64,000 nt of DNA from assembly GCA_012960755.1 (NCBI GenBank), contig DUAT01000036.1, positions 86,477 to 150,476 of the forward strand, in the 5' to 3' direction. Below, piece by piece: positions 42,024 through 50,298 of the stretch. This DNA comes from Gammaproteobacteria bacterium (GTDB lineage: Bacteria; Pseudomonadota; Gammaproteobacteria; Pseudomonadales; Azotimanducaceae_A). Within the stretch, counting starts at the first letter, position 1. Each line of letters begins with the position of its first letter. The notes beneath the pieces are model-generated. The model searched no databases and was not told the origin of the DNA. It saw nothing but the letters and a program-made list of their open reading frames with translations. Position numbers and translations under genes: made by a program.

Positions 42024-42288
42024 AAGAGTGCTGTAGCCTTAACGACGGATCGTCAATACTCGGCTCAATCCATCATCTAACACTAAAAAATCGCTTTAAG
42101 TCACGACATACGAATCAAGGTCATTCGCTCCAGGGTGGCTAATCTGGATTGCCTTTCGTCGAAAGTGAAAAATCTATCAGCTTCAAGCAATTGGCAGCAG
42201 CAATATGGATGATGTCCAGTGAACTCGAATATCCCCTGAATTCTTTCTGATGAATTGGAGGCCGGTCGAGAATAGAAACCTCAGCCTC

Positions 42289-43332
42289 CTAGATCACACC
42301 ACGGCGAATCTGGTCAAGTTCGATGGATTCAAACAGCGCCTGAAAATTTCCTTCTCCAAAACCCTGGTTGCCTTTTCGTTGAATAAGCTCAAAGAAAATT
42401 GGACCAATCAGGTTTTCGGTAAAAATCTGTAACAAGACCCCCTGCTTCTCATCCCCATCAATCAGGATATGCCGCTTGGCCAACTCATTGACGGCCTCGC
42501 AGTGACCACCAACTCGCTGATCAATCATTTCGAAGTAGCTGTCCGGTGCCGTCTGGAACGTAATCTGGTTATTCCTCAACCGGTCGACGGAGTCATAAAT
42601 ATCCGCTGTGCCCAGGGCAATATGCTGGATACCCTCGCCCTGGTACTCTCTCAGATATTCTTCTATCTGGGACTGGTCATCTGCGGATTCATTAATGGGG
42701 ATTTTGATCTTTCCGCAGGGGCTGACCATCGCCCGACTGGTAAGGCCGGTTTTCTTACCCTTGATGTCAAAGAAGCGGACTTCCTGGAAGTTGAACAGGT
42801 CCTCATAGAAACCTGCCCATTTGTCCATCATGCCCTGGTGAACATTGTGGGTCAGGTGATCAACGTAGGTCAGTCCGGTCGATTCCAGGGTCTGTGAAGT
42901 TCCCTGCTCTACCGGCTCGAAATCAACGTCGTAAATAGTGCCTGATCCATATCGGTCCACAAGGTATAGACGACTCCCCCCAATCCCTTCGATTGCAGGT
43001 ATATTCAATTCCATCGGCCCAACTTTTTGCGCGACGGGCCTGGCACCCAGTTCAATGGCTCGATTGAATGCCAGCGCTGCATCCTTGACCCGGAAAGCAA
43101 TGGCACAGATCGATGGTCCATGTTCTGCCGCGAACTGTTGGGCAAAGCTGTTCTCCTCGGCATTGATCAAGAAATTAATATCCCCTTGTGAATGGAGCGT
43201 CACATCCTTGCTACGATGCCGGGCCGTCACTGGAAAACCCATTTTCTCAAAAAGAACGCGCAAATACGCAGGATCTACTGATGTGTACTCAATAAACTCA
43301 AAGCCATCGGTTCCCATCGGGTTTTCAATCAT
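42289..43332 (-). CDS. hpd: 4-hydroxyphenylpyruvate dioxygenase
   Basis: 347 residues of the vicinal-oxygen-chelate fold. The three Fe(II) ligands are His159 (YVDHLTHNV), His237 (IQHIALGT) and Glu315 (PIFFELIQRKG). The C-terminal GNQGFGEGNFQALFESIE block is diagnostic. The enzyme converts 4-hydroxyphenylpyruvate to homogentisate in tyrosine degradation. ATG 43332 (MIENPMG) has AGGAAAG 3-9 nt upstream; the frame opens six codons earlier. Homogentisate dioxygenase is not in the window. It is divergent from an Lrp/AsnC regulator, a common arrangement for hpd, although that regulator is frameshifted here. Confidence 0.96.
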   Translation of the reverse strand: MIENPMGTDGFEFIEYTSVDPAYLRVLFEKMGFPVTARHRSKDVTLHSQGDINFLINAEENSFAQQFAAEHGPSICAIAFRVKDAALAFNRAIELGARPVAQKVGPMELNIPAIEGIGGSRLYLVDRYGSGTIYDVDFEPVEQGTSQTLESTGLTYVDHLTHNVHQGMMDKWAGFYEDLFNFQEVRFFDIKGKKTGLTSRAMVSPCGKIKIPINESADDQSQIEEYLREYQGEGIQHIALGTADIYDSVDRLRNNQITFQTAPDSYFEMIDQRVGGHCEAVNELAKRHILIDGDEKQGVLLQIFTENLIGPIFFELIQRKGNQGFGEGNFQALFESIELDQIRRGVI

Positions 43333-43492
43333 CGTCTTTCCTCGGTTCAACTATTATTTAAATGCGCCCACATCGACTGAAAGTATAATGCAGCTTCAGG
43401 AGAGAAAATCAGCAATTACCAGCAGAAAAACTATAAATTTTAGAGCTTTCCACTAGCTTTCGAGTGACATCAGCAGATAAAGGCTATATACA

Positions 43493-43607
43493 TTGGCCAT
43501 GAAGGGTTTTATCCCATGGCCATGAAGGATTTTATCCCATGGCCATGAAGGATTTTATCCCATGGCCATGAAGGATTTTATCCCATGGCCATGAAGGATC
43601 TAATCCC
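43493..43607 (+). repeat. Five tandem 23-bp repeats carrying ribosome site and start codon
   Basis: Five units abut one another and the ATG of the Lrp gene: 43493-43515, 43516-43538, 43539-43561, 43562-43584 and 43585-43607. Units 2-4 are identical, unit 1 differs at two bases, and unit 5 differs at two (TTT to CTA). Each unit contains ATGGCCATGAAGGA, then TTTTATCCC. The AAGGA thus lies about 9 nt before the next unit's ATG. Each unit ATG opens a 10-codon frame (MAMKDFIPWP) that stops at a TGA in the next unit. Confidence 0.95.
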
Positions 43608-44074
43608 ATGAATAAAACAGATATCAGAATTCTTGAACTGATCCAAAAGGATGCACGAATCAGCATCGTCGACCTGTCCGAGCAGGTCAATCTTACCCAG
43701 ACACCCTGCGCACGTCGGGTCCAGAACCTCGAAAAGCGAGGCCTCATCAACAGTTATGTGGGTCTGTCAGACCAGGACAAGATTGGACTGCCGGTTAATG
43801 CCTTTGTCGAATTGCGCCTGGTCCGGGAACATCCCGATGTCATTGTAAATTTCGAGAATACCATCGCAGATTATCCAGAGGTCATGGAGTGCTATGCTCT
43901 GTCCGGTGGGCACACGATTATCTCCTCAGAGTTGTTTCGCCTGATCTCACGGCCTACCACAAGTTCCTGAAGGAAAAGCTCCTGTCTATTAAAGCAGTCG
44001 ATGGTGTTCAAACAAGCTTCGCCCTGGACCGTGTGGTCTACCGCACCAGCCTGCCCCTCAATCACCTGACTTAG
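43608..44074 (+). pseudogene. Lrp/AsnC family regulator, frameshifted
   Basis: The first part (43608 to about 43913) encodes a complete Lrp-type winged helix (MNKTDIRILELIQKDARIS, LTQTPCARRVQNLEKRGLI) and the start of the effector (RAM) domain to CYALSGG. The frame then goes out of register. A second frame continues with HDYLLRVVSPDLTAYHKFL and ends LNHLT at 44074. Adding one base at GGTGGGCAC (43906-43914) gives a normal 155-residue protein. Likely the regulator of the divergent hpd. Whether the frameshift is real or a sequencing error cannot be told here. Confidence 0.85.
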
Positions 44075-44155
44075 TTAGTGGATCATTTCAGTTGTCTTCT
44101 TTGCTTAAAGATGATTTATTGCGCGATAAGTTAATTGGGACTAATGGAGAGGAAT

Positions 44156-45025
44156 ATGAGTGTTGATGGGAAAGTAGCGATCATTACAGGTGCGGGAGGC
44201 GGTCTAGGTCGTCAGCACGCGCTACTACTGGCAAAAAATGGTGCAAAAATCGTGGTTAATGACCTGGGTGGGTCCGTTGACGGGTCTGGTCAAGGGGACG
44301 CCGCTGATGTGGTTGTCGAAGAGATTCGCGCTGCAGGTGGTGAAGCTGTTGCTAACAAGGCCTCGGTCTCTGATCGAGAGGGCGCGAAGAGTATTGTCGA
44401 AACCGCAGTCAAGGAGTTCGGCACCGTCGACATCGTGGTTAACAACGCAGGTATCCTCCGTGACAAGTCATTTAAGAAAATGTCACTCGATGAATGGGAC
44501 CTGGTCATCAATGTTCATTTGATGGGTTCTGCTTATGTCACCTGGCATGCCTGGCCGATCATGTATGACAAAAACTATGGGCGGGTAATTTTCACCTCAT
44601 CTGTCTCTGGCATTCTTGGCAGTTTTGGGCAGGCAAACTATGGCGCGGCAAAGATGGGCATGGTGGGTCTGATGAACAACCTGTCCCGGGAAGGTGCCTC
44701 GCACAATATTCACACCAACTGTTTGTCTCCAGGTGCGGCAACCCGGATGACTGCAAGTGTTCCTGGTTCAAGTATTGATGCTGACAATCCGGAAAAAGGT
44801 AACCATCCGGGTCAGGTAAGCCCGGTGATTCTCTATCTTTCTTCAGAAGAAGCACCCAACGGCCGAATTATCCAGGCCGCTGGTGGTAAGTTTGCTTCAG
44901 ACGCTGTTTACGCAAACACGGGCATTGACCTGGGAGTAGATTCGACTGCTGAAGATTTCATCGAAAACGCAGAGGCTGCCCTGGATATGTCTAACGCGGA
45001 ACTGAAAACCACTTTCTGGCGTTAG
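44156..45025 (+). CDS. MFE-2-like (3R)-hydroxyacyl-CoA dehydrogenase (SDR)
   Basis: 289 residues. SDR motifs: TGAGGGLGRQHALLLAK (about 11-27), VVNDLGGSVDG, NNAGILRDKSF, catalytic Ser in FTSSVSG and Tyr/Lys in NYGAAKMGM. The RQHALLLAK and VVNDLGG(S/D) sequences plus the C-terminal extension after the fold are those of the dehydrogenase domain of peroxisomal multifunctional enzyme 2. It oxidises (3R)-hydroxyacyl-CoA. The MaoC hydratases at 9909 and 50651 could supply substrate. ATG 44156 is preceded by GGAGAGGAAT. Confidence 0.9.
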   Translation: MSVDGKVAIITGAGGGLGRQHALLLAKNGAKIVVNDLGGSVDGSGQGDAADVVVEEIRAAGGEAVANKASVSDREGAKSIVETAVKEFGTVDIVVNNAGILRDKSFKKMSLDEWDLVINVHLMGSAYVTWHAWPIMYDKNYGRVIFTSSVSGILGSFGQANYGAAKMGMVGLMNNLSREGASHNIHTNCLSPGAATRMTASVPGSSIDADNPEKGNHPGQVSPVILYLSSEEAPNGRIIQAAGGKFASDAVYANTGIDLGVDSTAEDFIENAEAALDMSNAELKTTFWR

Positions 45026-45043
45026 ACACCGTTTCGAGATTCG

Positions 45044-45064
45044 GGAACCTCTGCCTGAGGTTCC
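45044..45064. terminator. Hairpin between convergent genes, possible terminator
   Basis: A perfect 8-bp stem (GGAACCTC/GAGGTTCC) with a 5-nt loop lies 19 nt after the SDR stop. There is no clear T-tract, so termination by this hairpin alone is uncertain. A second short inverted repeat, GGAGG/CCTCC around CTGG, follows at 45086-45099. Confidence 0.5.
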
Positions 45065-45131
45065 TTGATCGAAACAGCGACACTAGGAGGCTGGCCTCCC
45101 CACGCTACGGTTTCTATTCGCGGTCAGTCTC

Positions 45132-46043
45132 CTAATATTCCGGCAGTATCTCCTCAACGAACAATCGGGTTTGCTCCTGCATTTCGTCACTCGATGCCGC
45201 CATGGGCAACATCACAAACTTGGAACAGCCAGCTGCCAAAAACTCCCTGATGCGGGTGTGGATTGCGTCGGCATTGCCCACCACCATAAACCTGGCGGGA
45301 TCTTTTTTTAATCTCGCCTGTAACGCGTCAGCGGTTTGTTTCGCCGCTCGCTCACCTGGATCACCAAACCTGAAAGAAAAACTCGCGCCATAATGATCCT
45401 CATCTATTTTCCTGCCGGTTTTTACCAGGGCCCGTTTAATTCCCTTAACCATGGTCTCTGCCTGTTCCGGTGAATCCAAACCACCGATCCAGCCCGTGCC
45501 ATACTCTGCAGTCCTGCGCATAGCTACTTCACTCGAACCACCAATCCACAACGGTATCTTCTGGTTTTTTGGTTTCGGTGAAATGGATGCGTTCTCATAT
45601 TGAAAGAACTCGCCATCGAAACTTACATCGTCTTCAGTCCATAACCTGCGGACCAGATCGAGCGCCTCATTGGCTTTCTTTCCGCGCCGCCGGGTCGGTG
45701 TGCCCGTTGCGACATAATCCTGGCTCAGTGCACTACCCAGGCCAAAGGCGGGCAGCAATCGGCCATTGCTCAACAAGTCAATGGTGGCACACTGTTTTGC
45801 AACAACCAGCGGATCGCGTAACGCGATAGAGGCAACGTTCATACCGAACCGAATTCTTTCGGTTGCTCCTGCAAGCGCTGCCATGGTGGACAGACATTCG
45901 AGCATCGGTTCTTTCGAAACCAGGCGATCAGTTTGCCAGATAGAGTCGACACTCCCTGATTCACATTGCTCTACCCAACTCCAGTAATCCCGTACCTCAT
46001 CGAACGGAAACCTCGAAATACCCAGACCCAGACCAATCGTCAC
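45132..46043 (-). CDS. LLM class flavin-dependent oxidoreductase
   Basis: 303 residues, luciferase-like TIM barrel. Features: SIWQTDRL near 34, TERIRFGMNVASIALRDP, LSNGRLLPAFGLGSALSQDY (about 90-109), and PLWIGGSSEVAMRRTAEYGTGW. Members use reduced FMN or F420 for monooxygenation or hydride transfer. No F420 genes are seen here, so FMN is likelier. Start is GTG 46043. Divergent from the quinone oxidoreductase, with paired palindromes between them. Substrate unknown. Confidence 0.88.
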   Translation of the reverse strand: MTIGLGLGISRFPFDEVRDYWSWVEQCESGSVDSIWQTDRLVSKEPMLECLSTMAALAGATERIRFGMNVASIALRDPLVVAKQCATIDLLSNGRLLPAFGLGSALSQDYVATGTPTRRRGKKANEALDLVRRLWTEDDVSFDGEFFQYENASISPKPKNQKIPLWIGGSSEVAMRRTAEYGTGWIGGLDSPEQAETMVKGIKRALVKTGRKIDEDHYGASFSFRFGDPGERAAKQTADALQARLKKDPARFMVVGNADAIHTRIREFLAAGCSKFVMLPMAASSDEMQEQTRLFVEEILPEY

Positions 46044-46079
46044 AACTTATCCTCAACTATAAAATATTGATTGCCTTCA

Positions 46080-46111
46080 GCATAATATGCCAATTGACGG
46101 CATGATATGCC
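46080..46111. promoter_or_regulatory. Paired palindromic operator candidate
   Basis: Two related palindromes, GCATAATATGC (46080-46090) and GGCATGATATGCC (46099-46111), have centres 20 bp apart, about two helical turns. Both are followed by CAAT. They lie in the 155-nt region between the divergent LLM oxidoreductase and quinone oxidoreductase genes. A dimeric regulator binding on one face of the DNA is likely; no regulator gene is adjacent. Confidence 0.5.
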
Positions 46112-46198
46112 AATCGATTAACAAAAAGCATCTTCAACCCTTTCTTTGACCCTGATAACAAAATAGTATTCGTGACTCTTCTCAATCGAGTTGTGTAG

Positions 46199-47179
46199 AT
46201 GCGAGCCATAGTCTGTGAAGCATATGACAGCCCCGTTAAACTTGCGGTTTCAACAGTAGATCAACCGGATCCAAAACCCAGCGAGGTCCTGGTCGCTATC
46301 AAGGCAACCGGGCTTGGCTATGTCGATGCCCTGACCGTTGCTGGTCTGTACCAGATAAAACCTAAACTACCCTTCATCCCGGGCAACGAGATATCCGGTG
46401 TGGTCGAGCAGGTTGGCGCTGACGTTAAAAACCTTCAGGCAGGGCAGCGGATACTCGCGATGCCATCCTACGGCGGCCTGGCAGAGAAAGTTTGTATCAA
46501 TGCGGAAAAATGTATCCCTATCCCGGATGCGTTGAGCCACGAGGGTGCCGCAGGTTTTCAAGTGAATTACTGTACCGCCTACCATGGTTTAACCTATTGC
46601 GGAAACCTGCAGGCTGACGAAACCGTGCTGATCCTGGGAGCCGCCGGTGGGGTTGGGGTAGCCGCCATTGATGTCGCCAAAGCACTCGGTGGCATCGTCA
46701 TCGCTGCAGCATCCACCCCGGAGAAACGCGAAGCCTGCATTAAATTGGGTGCAGACCATGTTGTGGATTATAGCCAGGAGAATTGGCGAGATGAACTCCG
46801 TCAAGTTCTGGATGGCAGACCCCTGGATGTTGTCTATGATCCCGTCGGCGGTAATTTTGCCGAACCGGCATTACGGTCTTTAGGTCCCGATGGCAGGTTT
46901 CTGGTGGTTGGTTTTGCAGACGGAGAGATTCCCAGGATCCCTATTAATCTTGTATTATTAAAACGATGTCGAATTATTGGCGTCAATTGGGGAGGATTTA
47001 GTGCAGCGAATCCATCAGAAGCACGACCTACCCTGGATCGATTGCTCGACTGGATCTCTGCAGGTAAGTTAGACCCTCAGGCAGGAGAACGTTTTCCACT
47101 GGAGGAATCGGGCATCGCAATGATGAAAATGCTGGATCGCAAAGCGGTCGGTAAGATCGTAATAGCAATGGATAAATAA
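46199..47179 (+). CDS. NADPH:quinone oxidoreductase-like MDR protein
   Basis: 326 residues of the medium-chain dehydrogenase/reductase family without structural zinc. GroES-like N-domain: FIPGNEISGVVEQVGADVKN. Rossmann domain: VLILGAAGGVGVAAIDVAKAL. The pattern GADHVVDYSQENW and DVVYDPVGG identifies the QOR/enoyl reductase subgroup. It reduces quinones, enones or enoyl thioesters with NADPH. The epoxide hydrolase gene starts 2 nt after its stop. Confidence 0.9.
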   Translation: MRAIVCEAYDSPVKLAVSTVDQPDPKPSEVLVAIKATGLGYVDALTVAGLYQIKPKLPFIPGNEISGVVEQVGADVKNLQAGQRILAMPSYGGLAEKVCINAEKCIPIPDALSHEGAAGFQVNYCTAYHGLTYCGNLQADETVLILGAAGGVGVAAIDVAKALGGIVIAAASTPEKREACIKLGADHVVDYSQENWRDELRQVLDGRPLDVVYDPVGGNFAEPALRSLGPDGRFLVVGFADGEIPRIPINLVLLKRCRIIGVNWGGFSAANPSEARPTLDRLLDWISAGKLDPQAGERFPLEESGIAMMKMLDRKAVGKIVIAMDK

Positions 47180-47181
47180 TC

Positions 47182-48321
47182 ATGACTGAAATAACAGAGT
47201 TCAAAATAGACGTCCCACTGTCATCAATTGACGATTTGAAAACTCGATTGAAGCTGACGCGTTTTCCTGACAAGGAAACACCCAACGACTGGTCCCAGGG
47301 TATTCCCCTGGCCTATGTGCAGGAGATTCGCGACTACTGGTTACTTGAGTATGATTGGCCAGCCAGGCAAGCGCTGTTGAATCAATCTCCAGGTTTTATA
47401 ACTAACATCCAGGGTCTGGATATTCATTTTCTGCACATCCGCTCCCAACACGAATCCGCCCGACCTCTGATACTTACCCACGGTTGGCCTGGTTCGATTG
47501 TTGAGTTCCAGAAAGTTATTCAACCACTAACCAACCCCGAGGCCCACGGTGGTGATGCTAAAGATGCCTTTCATCTTGTCATTCCCACGCTGCCGGGATT
47601 CGGATTCTCCGGCAAACCAACCCAGCCTGGCTGGAATATCGATAAGATTGCGTCTGCATGGAATGATCTGATGCTGCGACTGGGCTATGACGAGTATCTG
47701 GCCCAGGGAGGCGACTGGGGATCTATTGTGACGACGATGATTGGCGTCCAGAACCTGGGAAACTGCAAGGCCATTCACGTCAATATGCCTATTGTAGGCC
47801 CTGACCCCGACACCATGTCTGAATTAACCGATCAGGAACAGTCCGCCCTGGCGGCAATGCAGTTCTACCAGGAGCACGATTCTGGTTACTCCAAACAGCA
47901 AAGTACGCGACCACAAACCCTCGGCTACGGTCTGGCAGACTCTCCCATTGGTCAGGCAGCCTGGATCATGGAGAAATTTTACCAGTGGATGGATTGCGAT
48001 GGCCACCCGGAGAACATCGTCTCCCGTGATGAACTATTGGACAATGTCATGATGTACTGGCTGACTGATACCGGTGCCTCGAGCGCCCGAATTTACTGGG
48101 AGAGCTTCGGCAACACCAACCAGGACCCGGTCACGATACCGGTCGGCTGTAGTATTTTTCCGAAGGAAATATTCAAGACATCGGAACGATGGGCGAAAAA
48201 ACGCTTCACCCACCTGGTCCATTTCAATGTACTGGATAAGGGGGGTCACTTCGCCGCATTCGAGCAGCCCGAAACATTTGTTGACGAACTACGAACCTGT
48301 TTCTCCCGATCCGGAGACTGA
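47182..48321 (+). CDS. Epoxide hydrolase (EHN-type, microsomal EH-like)
   Basis: 379 residues. The N-terminal EHN domain (about 1-105) precedes an alpha/beta hydrolase domain. Oxyanion motif THGWPGS (99-105), nucleophile Asp178 in QGGDWGS, and catalytic His in DKGGHFAAFEQPE (about 355). It opens epoxides to diols by an alkyl-enzyme ester. Two nt after the quinone oxidoreductase gene and 207 nt before the CYP153 ferredoxin gene, so it could process alkene epoxides from the same substrates. Confidence 0.92.
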   Translation: MTEITEFKIDVPLSSIDDLKTRLKLTRFPDKETPNDWSQGIPLAYVQEIRDYWLLEYDWPARQALLNQSPGFITNIQGLDIHFLHIRSQHESARPLILTHGWPGSIVEFQKVIQPLTNPEAHGGDAKDAFHLVIPTLPGFGFSGKPTQPGWNIDKIASAWNDLMLRLGYDEYLAQGGDWGSIVTTMIGVQNLGNCKAIHVNMPIVGPDPDTMSELTDQEQSALAAMQFYQEHDSGYSKQQSTRPQTLGYGLADSPIGQAAWIMEKFYQWMDCDGHPENIVSRDELLDNVMMYWLTDTGASSARIYWESFGNTNQDPVTIPVGCSIFPKEIFKTSERWAKKRFTHLVHFNVLDKGGHFAAFEQPETFVDELRTCFSRSGD

Positions 48322-48410
48322 CTGATATATTGGCCAGGGCTGAACCTACTGCGCAGAAGCTGATTAGGTTAAACTAAATGTGAAAAGACGTAACAGACGA
48401 AATAGATGAA

Positions 48411-48443
48411 ATCAGGCCAAATTTCACTGAAGAATGGCCTGAT
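48411..48443. terminator. Inverted repeat before the CYP153 unit, possible terminator
   Basis: A perfect 9-bp inverted repeat (ATCAGGCCA/TGGCCTGAT) with a 15-nt loop lies in the 207-nt region between the epoxide hydrolase and ferredoxin genes. It could terminate the upstream transcript or bind a regulator of the CYP153 unit. No T-tract follows. Confidence 0.4.
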
Positions 48444-48528
48444 CTCACCTTTGCGAATTACAGCTAGCAACTGAAAATACGCGCTCAATTTAATTCACAA
48501 TTCCTGGTCCACTGGAGGAGATTTTTAC

Positions 48529-48849
48529 ATGGCGACAATTAAGTTCATACAACATGACGGTACGGAAATGGTCGTCGAAGCAGAAGATGGCATTTCACTT
48601 ATGAACGCTGCCATGGACAACGGTGTATCAGGCATAGATGCAGACTGCGGTGGTGAGTGCTCCTGTGCAACTTGTCACGTCATCATAGATGACGCCTGGA
48701 TGGCCAAAACTGGTCAACCCTCTGATCAGGAAGAGTCGATGCTTGATCTCAATCCGGACAGAGGAAGCAACTCAAGATTATCTTGCCAGATTCAGGTCTC
48801 CAGTGAGCTTGAAGGTATTATCGTAAATCTGCCGGAATTCCAATACTAG
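48529..48849 (+). CDS. [2Fe-2S] ferredoxin of the CYP153 system
   Basis: 106 residues, adrenodoxin/putidaredoxin type. Cluster ligands Cys40, Cys46, Cys49 and Cys86 follow the C-x5-C-x2-C-x36-C pattern (DADCGGECSCATCHV, SRLSCQIQ); an extra Cys44 sits inside the loop. It passes electrons to the P450 encoded 46 nt downstream. A ferredoxin reductase is not in the window. GGAGGA precedes the ATG. Confidence 0.94.
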   Translation: MATIKFIQHDGTEMVVEAEDGISLMNAAMDNGVSGIDADCGGECSCATCHVIIDDAWMAKTGQPSDQEESMLDLNPDRGSNSRLSCQIQVSSELEGIIVNLPEFQY

Positions 48850-48895
48850 ACCGCCTCAACACACGATATCGCAGGGCATAACGAAGGTACCCAAC

Positions 48896-50149
48896 ATGAG
48901 TGAATCCGCCGACATGGTAGCACGCGTACTCGACCCCTACTCTATTCCTTTAGACGGCAAGTTCGATGTTTCGGACGCCTATCTGTTCCAGCAGGACTTG
49001 CACTGGGCATGGTTTGAAAGACTCCGCAATGAAGCACCGGTTCACTATTGTGAAGAAAGTGAGTTCGGTCCCTATTGGTCGGTGACAAAATACAACGACA
49101 TTATGCAGGTCGATACTTCGCCGGAGATTTATTCTTCCGAAGGTGGAATCACCATTGTTGACGAGGACGAGGAATTCCCCTTGCCCATGTTTATCGCCAT
49201 GGATCCGCCAGTCCATGATGTGCAGCGCAAGACAGTCAGCCCTGTTGTCGCGCCCATGAATCTGGCCAAGATGGAAGGTCTGATTCGGCAGCGGGTGTGC
49301 ACCATTCTCGACAGTCTGCCCATCGGCGAAGAATTTGACTGGGTCGATAAGGTTTCAATCGAATTGACGACCCAAATGCTGGCTACCCTGTTTGATTTCC
49401 CATTTGAAGACCGCCATAAGCTCACTCGCTGGTCCGACGTCGCGACCACGGACGAAGATTCAGACCTGGTTGAATCAGAAGACCAGCGTCGTGAGGAGTT
49501 AATGGAATGCCTGGAATACTTCACAAAACTATGGCAGGAGCGTGCTGGCAAATCCGGCAACGATCTGATCTCCATGCTCGCCAACGGCGAATCCACCAAA
49601 GATATGCTGGACCGACCCGCCGAGTACCTGGGTAATCTGGTGCTGTTAATCGTTGGTGGCAACGATACAACCCGTAATTCACTCACGGGCGGCGTATTGG
49701 CGCTCAACCAGTTCCCTGCAGAATACGATAAGCTTCGCGCCAATCCAAAGCTGATCCCAAGCATGGTGCCAGAAATTATTCGCTGGCAAACGCCGCTGGC
49801 GCATATGAGACGTCGAGCTACCCAAGACACAATTCTTAACGGACAAAAGATCAAGCAGGGCGACAAGGTAGTGATGTGGTATGTGTCCGGTAATCGTGAC
49901 GAAGACGTCATCGATCGACCCAATGATTTTATTATTGACCGCGCGAAGCCACGCCAGCATCTCTCCTTCGGTTTTGGTATCCATCGATGTATGGGTAACC
50001 GGCTCGCGGAAATGCAACTACGCATCGCCTGGGAGGAGATTCTCGAACGGTTTGAGAGCGTTGAAGTGGTGGGCGAACCGACCAGAATTCTGTCTGGGTT
50101 TGTTAAGGGTTACTCTGATTTGCCGGTGAAATTGACTCGCAAAGGTTAG
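48896..50149 (+). CDS. Cytochrome P450, CYP153 family alkane hydroxylase
   Basis: 417 residues. I-helix motif GGNDTT (254-259), ExxR at 293-296, and heme-binding FGFGIHRCMGN with Cys365. The sequence around HWAWFERLRNEAPVHYC, MFIAMDPPVHDVQRKTVSP and SIELTTQMLATLFDFPFEDR closely follows CYP153A alkane omega-hydroxylases, including their length. It should hydroxylate the terminal carbon of alkanes or fatty acids with electrons from the preceding ferredoxin. Acyl-CoA ligases in the window could take the oxidised products onward. Confidence 0.93.
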   Translation: MSESADMVARVLDPYSIPLDGKFDVSDAYLFQQDLHWAWFERLRNEAPVHYCEESEFGPYWSVTKYNDIMQVDTSPEIYSSEGGITIVDEDEEFPLPMFIAMDPPVHDVQRKTVSPVVAPMNLAKMEGLIRQRVCTILDSLPIGEEFDWVDKVSIELTTQMLATLFDFPFEDRHKLTRWSDVATTDEDSDLVESEDQRREELMECLEYFTKLWQERAGKSGNDLISMLANGESTKDMLDRPAEYLGNLVLLIVGGNDTTRNSLTGGVLALNQFPAEYDKLRANPKLIPSMVPEIIRWQTPLAHMRRRATQDTILNGQKIKQGDKVVMWYVSGNRDEDVIDRPNDFIIDRAKPRQHLSFGFGIHRCMGNRLAEMQLRIAWEEILERFESVEVVGEPTRILSGFVKGYSDLPVKLTRKG

Positions 50150-50166
50150 TAAGCTAGGTCACTCGT

Positions 50167-50230
50167 GAGCCTGGGTCTCACCTGGGCGGCCCCCGAGGCG
50201 CAGTCGGCACGGGCTCGGCGCCCCCGGCTC
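50167..50230. other. GC-rich structured intergenic element
   Basis: A 64-nt stretch far richer in G and C than its surroundings lies 18 nt after the P450 stop. It is bounded by GAGCC and GGCTC and contains further complementary G and C runs (CTGGGCGGCCCCCGAGG, GGCGCCCCC). It could fold into a long hairpin and act as an mRNA end or REP-like element. No second copy is seen in the window. Confidence 0.4.
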
Positions 50231-50298
50231 AATGCTCTGGAAAAGGTCCTCCTTCTCACTCAACGCTAACAACGTGTTATCTGCAACACCCCAAGGAT

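Noticed and set aside
42024..42288. Possible gene or regulatory RNA between the small hypothetical gene and hpd
   Set aside because: No credible frame; only a weak GGAGGC/GCCTCC pairing with a 21-nt loop and no T-tract.
43493..43607. Tandem repeats read as a CRISPR array
   Set aside because: Units are directly adjacent without spacers, and no cas genes are present.
49129..50025. Long open frame (298 codons) on the minus strand opposite the P450
   Set aside because: Shadow of the CYP153 gene: Ser/Arg-rich low-complexity translation, no ribosome site and no family features.
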